Shown: one piece after another, positions 30,825 through 50,091 of the stretch | Layout of the letters: every line of letters begins with the position of its first letter | How positions within the stretch are numbered: position 1 is the stretch's first letter | Assembly: GCA_943735955.1 (NCBI GenBank) | Contig: OX030958.1 | Location: 3,940,031 to 4,004,030 of the forward strand | Reading direction: 5' to 3' | Origin: Piscicola geometra | Lineage: Eukaryota; Annelida; Clitellata; Hirudinida; Piscicolidae | DNA: 64,000 nucleotides | Made by a program: the position numbers and the translations under genes | The notes under the pieces: generated by a model | The model's input: only the letters and a program-made list of their open reading frames with translations | What the model was told of the DNA's origin: nothing | Database searches by the model: none

Positions 30825-32411
30825 TAGAGGTCGGACCGGGTACCCGATCTGACCGGGTACCTGCGGGTACCCGCGGGACTCCCGCGGGAACGGGAATAAA
30901 AATTAATTTCGGGACGGGAAAAGTCGGGAACCGGGAATAGGTTTTCGGGACGGGAACGGGAACGGGAATCAACATTCAAATCGGGAACGGGAAAAGACGG
31001 GAACGGGAATCAACTTTTAAATCGGGAACGGGAAAAACGGGAATAACAGTTATTGGGATTGGATTCTTTAACAATGATTTTTCAGCAAACTTCTAAGTAT
31101 GGAAATCTTTATTTCATCGATACTCCGTACTTAAAATAAGTATTAAATGCAATAGAAATGTATAACGAAGCCACCATTGCCAATGTCAAAATCTCCAACA
31201 CTACATTTGAAGTTGTTATGATGAGTCCAAAGATTAGGGAGATTAGAACAAATGGGTGATGATGAAAACTTTTCAGATGAAATCAAAATGGTCAGTTATA
31301 TTATTTTAATTTTATAAATTAATACTTTGAATTTGAATGATTAATTTCCAAATGATTGCTCGGTTGATCATTTCGACAAAAGAAGTGATGCCATTGATCT
31401 TATTCATATGACAGCATGTCTGTTGCATCCCCAGTATGAAAGAATAATAGGAAAAAAGTTTGGAATAGAAAAGAAATAAATACCAAGACTTTCATTAGAG
31501 AAAATTTAATTCTATTTTGTACAGCCAGACCAAGCTGCAGTGCCGTTGAGAAAAAAAACAAATGATGGTTACTTAGACCTATTATGTTTGTTTTTATAAC
31601 GTAAAAATTATAATAAAATTATTATACTATCAAATTATACGAATGATTTTATATTTGCAGTTGTGGAGAATAAGAATGTTGTCAAAAAACATATTTCTAA
31701 CATTATTGAAGAATTAATAATAATGAACGAAGAAGAAAATTCAGAAGAGTACAAATATTCACAATTACATCCCAAAAAAATAGAAGATTATAAAGAAGTT
31801 TTATTTCATTGGAGTAAAATGAGCAATTTTAAAATACTACAAGAAGTAGCCAAAATTTTTTTTAGTATATCTGCAAGTTATATTCCCTGTGAACGGAATT
31901 TTTCATTATGTGGTCGTTTAACTTCAGACCCAAAATCCTCTCATTTGAAAGCTGAAACTCTTAACGGTTTAACCCGTGTGAAAAGCAATAAAGACTTGAT
32001 TGAATTACTCATAAACAAGGACTAACTTCAATATTTTCATTTCAATAAATATTTGAAATTTAAATCGTTTTTTTTAAATTTTATTAAAAGAAATATTCTC
32101 TGACTTTCAAATAATAAATTTTAAGAAATGTTAGAACTAGTAAGTTTGTGACCAGAGAAAATGAATAAAAAAACAAAAAGCTTTCGGGAACGGGTCGGGA
32201 CGGGAAAAAAAATTTCGGGAACGGGACGGGACGGGAATCAAAATTCTGATGTCCCATCGGGAACGGGACGGGACGGGAAAAAAAATTTCGGGAACGGGAC
32301 GGGACGGGAATCAAAATTCTGATGTCCCATCGGGAACGGGACGGGACGGGAAAACAAATTACGGGAACGGGACGGGACCGGGAATGAAAAATCGTCCATG
32401 TCCGACCTCTA
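30825..32411 (+). mobile_element. hAT-family DNA transposon, internally decayed, complete ends
   Basis: Perfect 12-bp terminal inverted repeats TAGAGGTCGGAC (30825-30836, and inverted at 32400-32411) are flanked by identical 8-bp target duplications CTCTGCAT (30817-30824 and 32412-32419). These fit the hAT consensus nTnnnnAn. Subterminal regions of 200 bp or more at both ends carry many CGGGAACGGGA / CGGGACGGGA motifs, as expected for transposase-binding arrays. Only the C-terminal part of a transposase remains, so the copy cannot be autonomous. Confidence 0.9.
31663..32025 (+). pseudogene. hAT transposase remnant, C-terminal dimerisation domain
   Basis: A 120-codon frame ends in the hAT dimerisation region, with the pattern KIFFSISASYIPCERNFSLC followed by LTSDPKSSHLKAETLNGL. 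An earlier fragment at about 31390-31480 (DAIDLIHMTACLLHPQYERI) matches the conserved block upstream of it in hAT transposases, but lies in another frame after stops. The BED finger and the catalytic DDE residues are not visible. This is a pseudogene inside the transposon. Confidence 0.85.
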
Positions 32412-32419
32412 CTCTGCAT

Positions 32420-35000
32420 GCACTTGAGCGGTTACTCTATTATTGTAACTAGTCACTTTTACTGAAACTACTTTCATGTCGTTGAAGGGCTTCGGGTGGT
32501 TTGGCATGTATATTGATTGAAAAAACAGTTAATTTTGGATTGAAAGTCAAATAAGACTTCGTTCTGAATTTAAGATCGATGTTTTATGGCTCTTTACCTG
32601 CTCTGTAATAATCATGGAGGCAATCAAGCGGGAAGGCCAGACCTCCGCTGGCATGCCGGCAGATACATCACTGCTGCACCCAATCCATCACTTCCACTCT
32701 CCACACTGACCCCCACCCCGCTACGGTGTTTCCGTTATATTATTTTTGTATTCCCATTTTTCATTTCCCATTTTTTCTAGAACTTTCTTTCTTTTTCCAT
32801 TCTACGTGCTTTTGGTGTCTGTTTGTGTCTTTGTCGTTGTTTATTTATAAATTTTAAAACTAAACTTGTCTTTTTGGTTTTTCATTGTCATATTTCATTA
32901 TTTAGCCCACCAGGAAATTTTTATTTTAAATTCCTTCTTATACACTCTGCTGCTTTTGTGACAATGACGAAGCGGTTGATTGATTTTGTGTCGATATATC
33001 GATTACTCTGGCAATCTCTTTATGAATGACCTAGACTTTTTAAAGATTTTAAAAACTATAAAACAATATTTTAAATAATTCACTTTTGCAAAAAATAGTT
33101 TTGTCAAAGAACTTCCAAACAACAATTAAAAAGGCATTGCCTAAAGCAAACACGAAAGACAAACTCCGATGAATAAATTAGGCGTGAAATGCCGTTAGAA
33201 GGGCATTTTTCATGCGGTCTTGACAATATTTTATCTTCATTGCCAGAGCACAATAAATCCAGAAGAGATTACTTGCGCAAGAGGATTACAATCGTTATTC
33301 ATATACTCATGCCTCATCCATCAAACCATCCATCTATCTCGCCTCCTTTATTCACAAATCCACTGCAATTTTACCCGCTTAGTCGTCATCTTCTATTTTG
33401 TTCCCATGCATTCGCCTCCTCTGAAGCCTGCATTAGACTCCTCGAAGAAAAGATCTCTTATAAACTTCATGGCACTTTTGAAGTTATCACACAAAGCAAA
33501 AGATGATTTTTACACATTTTTTTTGCATTTTAAGGAAACTGTCAATCACCATATTCCAAAGCTATATGTCTTTTAGATATGTCTCATGCAACTTTATTCT
33601 TATTGAAGGTGGGAGTTGCACATAGGTAACAATGTATAGAAACCTATTCATTTGAAGGTCGTTAAAGATATCTTCTTTTTAGATCAGAAAGTTTTGAAAT
33701 AGCTGTCTGTTAATACTTGTGAGTTTGGTGCGTTTTCAGTTGAGTATCAGTTTCAGTGAAGTTATTTAGGTTAAACTTTATGCGACCAAATATTCAGCCA
33801 CTTGAAGTTAAAAAAATAATTCTGCGTGTGGACATTTATTTACATACGCATCTCTAAGCTGTCTGCGGGTTATTTTTGTATATAGTTAGAGTTAGTTATC
33901 TTTTTTTAAATTTTCACCCACTCTAGTAAATTTCTTGTTACTTTTTACTTCTGCGGCTCAATATGCAAGTGAAGAAGGTTTGGCGAAATTATTTAACAAA
34001 TAAAGCATTATAGGCGCTGATTAACTGCAAGAGTAAATGACGTTTTTTTGCCATTAAGAAAATTAATAAATTCTTCATTTTTGATTAAACTTTTTTCTTT
34101 TTGAAATCGTTTTATTCTTTAGGCATTAAAAAATATATGCGCTTTTTACATGCTGTTGTAGGTATGGCATGTGCATTGACTCTGATGTATGAAACAGTGT
34201 CTCAATGAGACACCTAAATGTCTTATAGAAAACAAATATGTAAGTTAGATTTTATAGTTAGCTTCAAGTAGCGATTATCACATTAATTTTAATGATGATT
34301 ACAAAAATGAAAAATATTTTTTTACAATGTGAATTGTGCTAAATTTACACCATGGGAATCTATCACGAAAGTTTTATGTACAATGTCACTTTGAGTTTGA
34401 AACTTAAAGCATTAAAAAGCTTTTTTTCTCTTTTATTAGAAAAAATGTACACATTGAAAAAATATTTGAAGACAATATCCGTTTCAAGGCTGCTATATTT
34501 TTGAATAATATATAAAATAAGTATATTTCAAAAGAATTATTCAAATAAGAATGATTCAGAGCACACAAATCTCTTACAAATTCTTAGCCTTTTTGGAATT
34601 GTTAAAACGGACTTGGAGGCGTAAGGGTATATTTGAAATGTTCATTGCATTGTCTAGCTTACTTTTCAGGCTCTGAATGAACTAGTGAAGGGTAATTGTT
34701 CACTCAAACAACCTAAAGCTCTACGGGGACTAAGGGCTTATTCAATGACATATGCTTGTATGATTACTCGGTTGTATGTTAGTGTAGTTATTTAGTTTCC
34801 ATCACGATTAAGTCTCATTATGTCGTTGTGAAGTCAAGAGGACGCTGTGCGTAGGCAGAAGTTAAGCCGAACAACATTCTTAAGAGTTTGTTGTAGTCTA
34901 GTCCAAGCTTGACATTCAGATGCAGTCTAATTGATTTCTCAATGAAGCGCTTTGAGTTTAATAAAAATATATTTATTTGAAGAATTTCTTGAGAGTTTAG
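32420..35000. other. Intergenic spacer upstream of the 35-kb gene
   Basis: AT-rich DNA without recognised genes. Overlapping ORFs at 33189-33576 show no family features. An A/T-rich TATA-like stretch lies at about 34960-34977. Confidence 0.5.
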
Positions 35001-37787
35001 ATGAGATCTCACAAGAAGTACTACAGTTCCAGCAGCCAGTACACCCAGCTGCCGAGTGTCTTCGGGGATGGCTCGGTGTACGAAACTCTGCGCTCGAACG
35101 CCAGCCAGGACCTTCAGAACACGAAGCGGAGGAAATCTCAAAAAGTCTTCCCGAGTAACTCCAGCATGGCTAGGAGCTACAACAACTTGTCGATCATCGA
35201 CAAGCAGGCGAATGCAGACCCCGAGTTGATAGGAGTGCACAAGTCGAAGAATGGCTACCACCTGAGTGTCGACTTGAAGGCGCACCTCTTGAATGGCCTC
35301 CAACGACCCGCCTCATCCATGCAACTCCACAAAAACCTCTCGCAACAACAACTCCACCAACAAACCATACACAAACAACACTTGCAACAACAAAACCTAC
35401 AACAGCAACGTTTACAACAGCAACAGGCGTACCTGCAGCCTCGTCCGAGCACTCGCAGTGATTTTTACCACAGCAGCAGTGACATGAGGGGCTTGAACGG
35501 AGGCTCAAGAGTCAGCATGGTCAACCTCTATGACCCCAACCCTGGTCCCCTTCCTCCTCCCATCATCAGCCGCCCTGTGAACAACTCCTCTAACCAGAAG
35601 GTCGTCATCAACTTGGAAGGAGCCAGTAGAACCCATCAGCAGGTCTCCAATCAAAACATATCAACTGACACTTACATCATGAAGTCACTCAAGCCTTCAG
35701 CAGCGAGGAAGGAGGAGAGGAGAGTGGAAAGTAACAAGGAAAACATTGGCTTTGATCTGTGTTTGTTCGGGACGGTGAATAAGAAGATTGAAAAGGTTAT
35801 TACGACCCCAGCACCACAACCCACCAAAGTCGTCAGAGTAGAGGTTGGTGAAGAAAACAAAAAGTGTACCTTAGTTGTTATCTTCTCATTATAAATTAAC
35901 CAAAGTTTTGCCAACCATTAATCTAAAATACTTCTTAATCGTGAATGTGAAGACGGAGAGAGTGATCGAAAGACATGTGCCACAAGCGCCCGTGGAGGTT
36001 TGCATAATAAAACAGTATTATAGCTATATTCTTCCTCAAAGTGTTCCTTCTTGTCATTAATTTAAAAAACTCGTAAATCAACAATAAAAAGAACGAGCTA
36101 AATCTTCTCCCAGCCTGAGAGAAAGTCGAGGGCTCGAGAGGTGATAGAGGAGACAGAGGTGAGGACGCAAGTAGGACTGCCCTCCCTGAACATAAGGCCT
36201 CCGAAGCCGCTCAAGAAGAAGCCAGAGAAGATCTCCAAAACCATGATCGAGGACCTCAACAACGCCACCTACAAACTCGGTGAGTTGTGATGTTGACATG
36301 GCGGGGAGGCTGCTCCATAGGCGTTTATTAGACACACTACTCCATTGGTTGTTTCGCGATTAATTTTAAACTTTTCAATAATTAAATGAAGGGATTAATT
36401 AAATAGAGTGGTTGATTGGTTAGTTTTTGGAATACAGAGGAGCAAGAAGAGATGATGTTGCGACGACTGCTCAAGGGCGCTCCTCCGAACAGCTACGAGA
36501 AGAAGATCAACGTCGAAAGGGAAACTGAAGAGATATTCGGACCTCTGCCCGAAGAAGAAGTCGAAAAGTTGTACGCCAAAGAAATGATCAATGTCGACGT
36601 CATCTCCGAGATGGTAATTCACTAACTGCTTGATTTGTATATTACACTTCTTTTTCTTCTCAGACTTACAAAAGAATATACAAAAACACATACACGCAAA
36701 CACGCAGGTGCACTTGGAGCTTGAGAACGGCGTGGCAGACCTGCAGCTGAAGCTGACCTTCAACAAGATCGTGCCGGTGGAAGAGTCACGTGACACGTTC
36801 AAGATGACGAAGGTGGTGGTGAGCAAGCAGATCCTCGTCGACCTAAGGGTCACCGAGGAGCGCAGGAAGATCTGCGACGAAGTGATGCAGATTCAGCAGA
36901 ACGGAGTGCTCGATCGGGAGTACACGTGGATGCTCTACCGCATCTTCAGCACGTTGGCAGACACGCCTCAGAGTTTCGGAGTGAGTGAAGGACAGGTGCG
37001 GGTGGAGAAGGAGGTGAACGAGGAGAGAGTGCATGACTTGAACAGGGAGATGTTCAAAGCGCAAGGAAACACCGACAAGAAGTTCCAGATCCTCGAAGAG
37101 GCCTTCCTGGGATCCGATGAGCGCTCTGACTTCTCACGGAACTCCTCCTTCGAAAAGGACGGCTTGAGCAGAAGCACTTCCAACTGGAGCTACCACGACA
37201 TGGGCAGGTCGTCCATGGCTGCCAGAGACAAGCACCTCTCCAACGGGACGTACACGCCCTACAAACACGCTGTTCCCAGGCAAGAGACAGTCGAGTCACA
37301 CGACTACTTCTCCGAGGTGGACGCTCAGAGGTCTTCAAGGCGCCTCAACGAAGCCTCGTCGATCCTGCACCAGCCCGGAGACCCTCGCTGGAAGACGCAG
37401 TTCAGCAGGTGGTTGTCGTCGGAGCAGGAGCCGAGGAGCAGGTCCAGTCGCATCGACGTGCACTCCTACTTGAGACCAGGAGGCAGCAGGAACTACGACT
37501 ACCTCATTGACGAGAGTCTCAACGCCAACACATCCATCAACAAGTCGACCACTTCTGCTGCCGCCTACAAACAAGTCTACAGCAACAGCAAGACATCAAA
37601 CAACAACAACAAAAGAGAAGACTCGGTCTCAGAGAGGGTGTTGAACGACGTGGGCCTGGGTGGAGGCAGGCACAGAGAGAGAATGCGGTCTTATGAGAGA
37701 GGACTTGACCGTAACGATGAAGACTTCGGCAGCACGTCACAACACATCTCGAGGTCCAGCAGAATGTACACCAGAGACTTGCTATGA
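35001..37787 (+). CDS. Unrecognised 769-aa protein, largely disordered, Gln-rich
   Basis: Exons 35001-35843, 35953-35997, 36114-36279, 36438-36613 and 36708-37787 join in phase to 769 codons plus TGA. The ATG at 35001 directly follows a TTTAG that could be an acceptor, so a 5' UTR exon is possible. The first exon is Ser/Asn-rich, with a Gln/His-rich run near residues 115-145 (HLQQQNLQQQRLQQQQ). The middle is charged and could form helices (EEQEEMMLRRLLKGAP, then ERETEEIFGPLPEEEVEKLY). The densest folded-looking part follows at residues about 410-510, with KVVVSKQILVDLRVTEERRK and REYTWMLYRIFSTLADTPQS. The C-terminus is Ser/Arg/Asn-rich and ends in RMYTRDLL. No signal peptide, membrane segment or known domain was recognised. 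Possible cytoskeletal or scaffold role is only a guess. Confidence 0.8.
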
Positions 37788-37857
37788 GCGCCAAGAAAGT
37801 TTGACTCTAAAACCAGACTACCACATTATGAATGCATTATTCTACTGCACTACCGAC

Positions 37858-37912
37858 CAGCCAATCAAATGAATTTACATAGCACTTTTTAGACCTTTCA
37901 AAAGCGCCCATG
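37858..37912 (+). mobile_element. Dispersed stem-loop repeat, copy 3, in a 3' UTR
   Basis: Reads CAATCAAATGAATTTACATA, then AGCACTTTTT and CAAAAGCGCCC. This has the same order as the copy at 4722-4800, with a weakened stem. It lies 70 bp beyond the stop of the preceding gene and before its AATAAA. Confidence 0.45.
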
Positions 37913-38115
37913 TTGAATAATCAAGAATCTGCCGAACCCTTCCATCGTATCTTTGTGATAGAACTAGATTAGATTTGAATGAGTTTAAACTATTGTGGAT
38001 ACTAACTCCTTGTTTCTTATTGATGATTGCACACACGTATAAGCTCATTGTTTCTTGACGCTTACCTTTTTTGATGCAATGTTACATTTTAAACTTCCAT
38101 TAAACCGGCTTAGTT

Positions 38116-38143
38116 AATAAATCGAACTTAATATGTTTTTATT
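38116..38143. terminator. Facing polyadenylation signals of two convergent genes
   Basis: AATAAA on the plus strand at 38116-38121 serves the gene ending at 37787. AATAAA on the minus strand at 38138-38143 is 117 nt beyond the ABCE1 stop. The two 3' UTRs therefore probably overlap by some tens of bases. Confidence 0.6.
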
Positions 38144-38259
38144 TACAAATTTTCCAAATTTGTTAAGCATTAAGAAAATAATTTGGAAAATTATCATTAT
38201 AATGAATTTAAACTATGACATACTCAAAAAAATAAACGATAAAAACACAGCCTAGATAA

Positions 38260-44646
<6,387 letters not shown>

Positions 44647-46105
44647 TTTTTCTGGCTGTAATTGTTGAAAGAATTTATAGGAAATAATATGTGTATTATT
44701 AAATTTTTAATCTAATAGAATAGTTTTTGTAACTATTTTTCCTGAAGGTATATATTTATTATCGCTTAACAGATGGTAGCGATGTCGAGATTGTTATGTC
44801 AGATGAGCTAAAGTTAATACTTTAATCATGAAAGTTTTCTGATTTATTCACAGATCTATAAATTAAAATGTTATAAGAGAAAAGTATAGGCATTTCAAAA
44901 TGACCAGTCATTCAGATTTTTAAACCTATTTTTAAAAGCTAAAAATGCTTCAAAATAATATAATTTTTGATAAATTAAAAATAAGTTTTAAAATCTACCT
45001 TTTAATTCACTTTAATCCCAGAATACAAATTGCACGCGGAAACTTGTTCATCTATGTGATTAAAATGGATGCTTTAACCATAGATAAATATAAATAAAAG
45101 TTACAAACTTTACAATATGAAGAAAACCGTTTATTAAAAAATCTGTAATATCGAACTTGAAAAAATTTTTTTATAACAAAAGTTATCGGATAAATTCGAA
45201 TTTCACTTAAAAGAAAAATTATTTAATAAATGTAAAGCTTTGTAAATTAACAGCATGACATTTTATTCGAATTATTAGTTAAATATTTTTTTAATGTAAT
45301 TTTACGTAAAGAACATTATTTTTGAGATTAAATTAGCAACAAGAATAATTATTTTGACGATGAAATTGAATTTTACCCATAATAACTGAATCAATCCATA
45401 AAATGTATAGAGCACTCTACTACTACTACTGCAACAAACTTTTCAAAATCATCAATTTTATTACATCCCCATTGAGGGCAGGCCAATCTTCAATTTGAGC
45501 AGCTAACTCCAAGGACTCATTAAAAACTTAAAGAATGTCTGGTGGGATGAAGGTGACCTCGGATAGTGTGTTCAATCTCTTCTAGATCCCAATCCCATTT
45601 TTTATATCCATTTCACCCACATTCATCAACATCATTATCTTAGCTTCATCTTAAACACATAATCATTCTCACAGGATCATCATCATCATCACGAAACACG
45701 TGGCATACCGCTTGGTACACTGGTTGTGTTTTTTGCTCTGTCCCATCGGAACTGGTGGTTGTCTTCAAAACAAAAAGATCCGCTGCCTTGCAATCCGTTA
45801 GAAGATAACAGACCGAAATGCAGTGCATTTAAGTTATCTACTTTGGGAATGGCGCTGCAGTTGGGAGGAGGTTTTTAGTTTAGATAACTCTTGAATTCTT
45901 TGTTGCTTCTATGGTTTGTGTGTCAAATGTCCAATTTGTAAGCATTTAATTGGGACGACGATAAACTAACGTCGACTTAACATAAATTAACATTAGGCGG
46001 GGCTAAATTCTAATGAAGAACAAAAAGTTGTGATTTTTTACAATTGCAATAGACATACAAAACTGGATCATTTGGTACAATAATAATAAAATAAGAAGAA
46101 TAGTT
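44647..46105. other. Spacer between ARMC5 and ABCE1 (tandem, both minus)
   Basis: AT-rich DNA holding the ARMC5 3' flank and the ABCE1 promoter and 5' UTR. The ABCE1 start context is AAAAATGG, which favours this ATG. No other gene was recognised. Confidence 0.6.
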
Positions 46106-49100
46106 CTATACATTGTGAATGCAGGAAGGTTTGATGAGTTTGGCAGACAGTTCAGTGAAATCTTCTTTTGGAACATATTTGAAAAAGTGAACGATGAGTT
46201 CATACTTCTCTGCTGCACTGACCTCCTGGCACACATGCAAGACACAGCGAGCGAGGATGGCTCTGCTAACCAGGAAGCAGTTGGTCTTGAGGACCGCCTC
46301 GAAGTGGGCGGGCATGTTGGAGCAGACGAGAGCCACAAGGCGCCCTTCCAGACCTCTCACCAGGTACTTGTTGGCAAGGAGCAGCACTTGGAGCAGAAGG
46401 TCAGCGTTGTCGACCTCGAAGAGCAGTCGGTTGAAGCTGCCACTGAGGAGGGCTTCGTGGAAGAGATGGAAGGCCTCAGGCGAGTCTTCGCTGAGAAGAA
46501 CTTGCTCAGTGTCAGCCTCTCTGAAGGCGCCCTCGAACATCGCTCTGAACACCTCCGAGTGCTGCACCAGCCTGCCCTTCACCGACCTGATGCACTCCTG
46601 CCCCAGCATCAAACTCACGTCGAACTCTCTCTCCATCTCCCTCTCTCTATCCTCCTCCTTCTCTTCCTCCTCCTCCTCCTCCTCCTCCACGTCACACTCG
46701 CATGCGACACTGACGCAGCTGAGCAGGTAGCAGTAGCTGCTGATGGCGAGCAGTCGCAGGGGGTGCTTGTGGTCGTACATACTCTTCACCAGCGCCTCCA
46801 TCACTCCCTCCTGCTTCAGGCACTTCTCCGCCTTAGAGCCACTCCTGCAAACAACGTCTTCAAGTCTTCAACCCGCATTCAATAGATAAATGAAGAAGAG
46901 CTTAACCTAATAATCGCCTCTTAATCGCTGTGAAGTCGGATTTTGTGCGTTACAGCTATCGGCATTCAAGCTGATTGGTTGTCAGAAACTCCATTCAACA
47001 AACTGTGCACTATTTGCGTTCATATCTAGGCGAATAACTGCTCCCGTTATTCATATTCGACCGAATATTGGCAATTTAATCTTCAGTGTAGCGCTAGATA
47101 AATGGCGCCATAAGGCAATAGAAAGGAATGTGACTTGAAGGTCACCTTGCGAGGTAGCAGAGGGAAATGCTACACTGCAGTCTGGAGTGTTCTGCAGAGA
47201 GGAGTTCTTGCAGACTGCTTGGCGCGAATCTGGAGTTGCAGACGGCTTCAAGGTTGTTTCTGACGTCATTGAAAAGGCTGGGAAGGTTGCAGGAGTGGGA
47301 GAAAGATGAGGAGGAGGTGGTGGTGCAAAAGAGGTCGATCATGGGCAGGAGCATCTCGCTGACGAGTAGTTTGAAGTAGAGCGGGTTGGCACTGACGGAG
47401 ACTAGAACGTAGGAGAGTTTGTGGTTGCTGGCGAGGGCAGGAATGGAGAAGATGAGCGTGCGGATGCTCTCAAGGCGGTTCAAGTGCTTCTCTGCATCGG
47501 GGTGGCCGACCAGGTGGCTGATGAGGTTGATGACGCAGTCCTCAGTGCTCTCCTCCTCCTCCTCCTCCTCGACACTCACACTCACCTCGTCTGCTACCAC
47601 CATCTGGGCGAGGGTGCTCTTCAGACAGAAGTTTGAGTCAATTCTCATCCTCTTGGAGCACATCCCTGATGATGATGATGTTGATGAAGATGACGACGAT
47701 GATGGTGATGATGATGATGCCTTCCTCTTGCTGCCTTGCTCTTGTAGCTGGTGGCAGACGTCAGAGACTCGACTGAAGACCAGTTGGTTCCTCCGGTCTA
47801 ACTCGAAGATCCTTGCCATCTCGAACAAGTGTCTGTCTTCCTCGAGAAAGTCCTCCTCTTCCTCTTCCTCCTCAGAAGTCGCCTCATTGAACATCTGTTG
47901 GGGGCTGCTGAGACAAGCTGTTACTGCTGCATCATCTCTTGCACTCTCCACTGGCTGAATTGACGACACCACCGATTGAGATTGACATCGTGATGTGCTG
48001 GGTGAGTCAGAACCTGTTTCTACCATCATTCCCACGGCAGTTGAGGTCCTCCCATTGAAAGACGAAGGCGACAGTGGCGTAGTGACACTCACAGAGTTGG
48101 CCACTTCCTCTGTGGCGTAGAGAAGTTTCGAGGTGATCTCAGGCAGGTTGAAGGAAGTCTTCCCACCGAGGAGTCTGATGGAGGAAGAAATGAGGCGGTG
48201 AGAGATGAGGTGCTTGATGGCTTCGCAGTTGTACTTGTAGGCGATGACGGTGCGCAAGAGGAGGTTGTGGTTGCAGTGAGGGTCAGTAAGGTCTCTGAGG
48301 ATTAGATCGAGGAAGTGGTAGTTATGGAGAGTGCTTGCCCGGTTGCTTGCCTCGCTGCAACTGATGTAGATGCTCCTCAGAAGAACGTCCTTCTCGTGGG
48401 GGGACGAGGCGTCTTCGTAAGAGGTGATCAGCATGCGCAGAACACCAGACGTTCCAAAGTGCTTGAGTATCTCATGCCTCGGTAGGAGTTTAGTGAGGAC
48501 AAACTGGTGCACCAGGTAAGAGGCATGCTCACTCTGCTTGGCCACCTCCACCATTCTCGCCAACGTGTCCGCCTCAATGAACTGTGCCTTCACCTCACTC
48601 GACCACCTTGTAAATTGAAAAGAGAATTGTTTGCTTCAGAAGCGAGTGAATGCATAATAATATTAAATTATAAAAATAATATAAATATAAATAATAGAAA
48701 CAATAATTCTCTACATTCATTTTTTCTTGTTTAAATAAATCAATAGCCCAAGGTCGCAAACTAATCAATTTATAGTTACCTTTTGAGGAAATGGTTGATG
48801 GTGATGAAGATTTCCTTGATGAGGACACTCGAAGGGTTTCTTTGCAGCAACGAACACACCACACCCACTACTCCCTCATCCACCATCCTCTCAAAATGCT
48901 CTTTCGACCTCGACAGCAACCTGGCGAATAGAGCTTCATTAAAAAAACATTTCCACTATTCAAAAAAAAAATTAAAATCATGCTAATAATATTAAATATT
49001 ATTAAATCACAACAATTTTTTTTATCTATGATGCATTGGACACAACCTTATGGTCTTGAGGTGGACACTCATGAATGAGTCATCAATGGAGGTCCACTGC

Positions 49101-49690
49101 AAGCAGACGAGAACACACTCCAGCGCCTCCGCGTCGTCGTGGATCGAATGCCTGCACAGCTTGTTCCCGCATAATGTTGCCACTAATTTGCATACCACTC
49201 TGAGTTCTTCCTTGTCTTCTAGTTCTTTCAATAATTTGCCTTGGAGTTGCATTATTTACAAATTATTTTTATAAATAATTATGCAAAATAAAAAATATGG
49301 TTCAAATTTTAAAATACTATTATATATAAAAATTTAAGTTACATATTTTTGGTACAGAATTCCATTGGAGAATCTGTAGCTTCGTTTTATTATCAGTACA
49401 ACAGTATGCCAAAATTTTTAAGGCCTCTAAAGTGAGGTAATTCTTTTCAATAAAAGTGAAAAGTATTTGTAAACCTGAGAGCAAATGTGATCTATTATGA
49501 GTAAATGTCACCCAAAATTTTAATTTTTAGAAAATATGATAAAAACTACTGTACCACTATTTTGTCTGAAAGTAGTGATATCATGGCGATTCTTTAAGCA
49601 TGATGAGATCTTTTTCAGTGTTTCAATATTTTTATTTTGATCTTGTGCCAGGTCTTTTATCACATGAAGAATATATTTATCATTTTCCAT
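46106..49690 (-). CDS. ARMC5: ARMC5, armadillo-repeat and BTB protein
   Basis: Exons 49555-49690, 49343-49474, 49047-49239, 48780-48920, 47146-48606 and 46106-46844 join in phase to 933 aa, close to the 935 aa of human ARMC5. The N-terminal part shows armadillo-like helices (LQILFTFIEKNYLTLEALKI, then LLKELEDKEELRVVCKLVAT and KLLPRHEILKHFGTSGVLRM). A long Ser/Glu-rich linker follows, with a further helical block (LESIRTLIFSIPALASNHKL). A BTB domain begins near residue 760 (FDVSLMLGQECIRSVKGRLV). A Glu-rich insert lies just before it. In mammals ARMC5 is a substrate adaptor for CUL3 ubiquitin ligase that targets RNA polymerase II subunits and is a tumour suppressor of adrenal cortex. The same architecture and length support orthology. 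The exon 2/3 border uses weak splice sites. Confidence 0.82.
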
Positions 49691-50091
49691 GATAAAAGGT
49701 ATTTTTACTTTATAATTTCATATCTTCTTACAAGTCATTTGTCTTATTAGCAGAATAAATAATTAAAATATTGTATTGCAGACAGAGAAAAATTTAACAT
49801 ATTCATTATAAAAAATATGAATATTAAAAAATTAAATTTTTATTCCATTTAAAACTTAGAGGAAAATTAACTTTTTTTAGGTGAAACTATAAACCAGTTA
49901 GATAAACGACAAATTATTTTTGTTTTAACACTTTTTTATATTTAATATTAAAAATAAAAAAATAAGTATCTTTCAAAATAGAACTAATATATTACATAAA
50001 TTTCTTTTAATTAACAAGTGGTTAGGCATTTAACTTTTCCCTGGAACTTGTAGGCCACTCATAGAAACTAGAAACTCTCCTTTGTTTCAAA
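49691..50091. promoter_or_regulatory. Shared ARMC5-Wntless promoter region
   Basis: The ARMC5 and Wntless start codons point away from each other with only 401 bp between them. The region is AT-rich with no obvious TATA box placed for either gene. A bidirectional promoter is inferred from position only. Confidence 0.55.

Noticed and set aside
33189..33576. Two overlapping ORFs of 105-118 codons
   Set aside because: No domain, splice-site support or clear codon bias; likely chance in AT-rich spacer.
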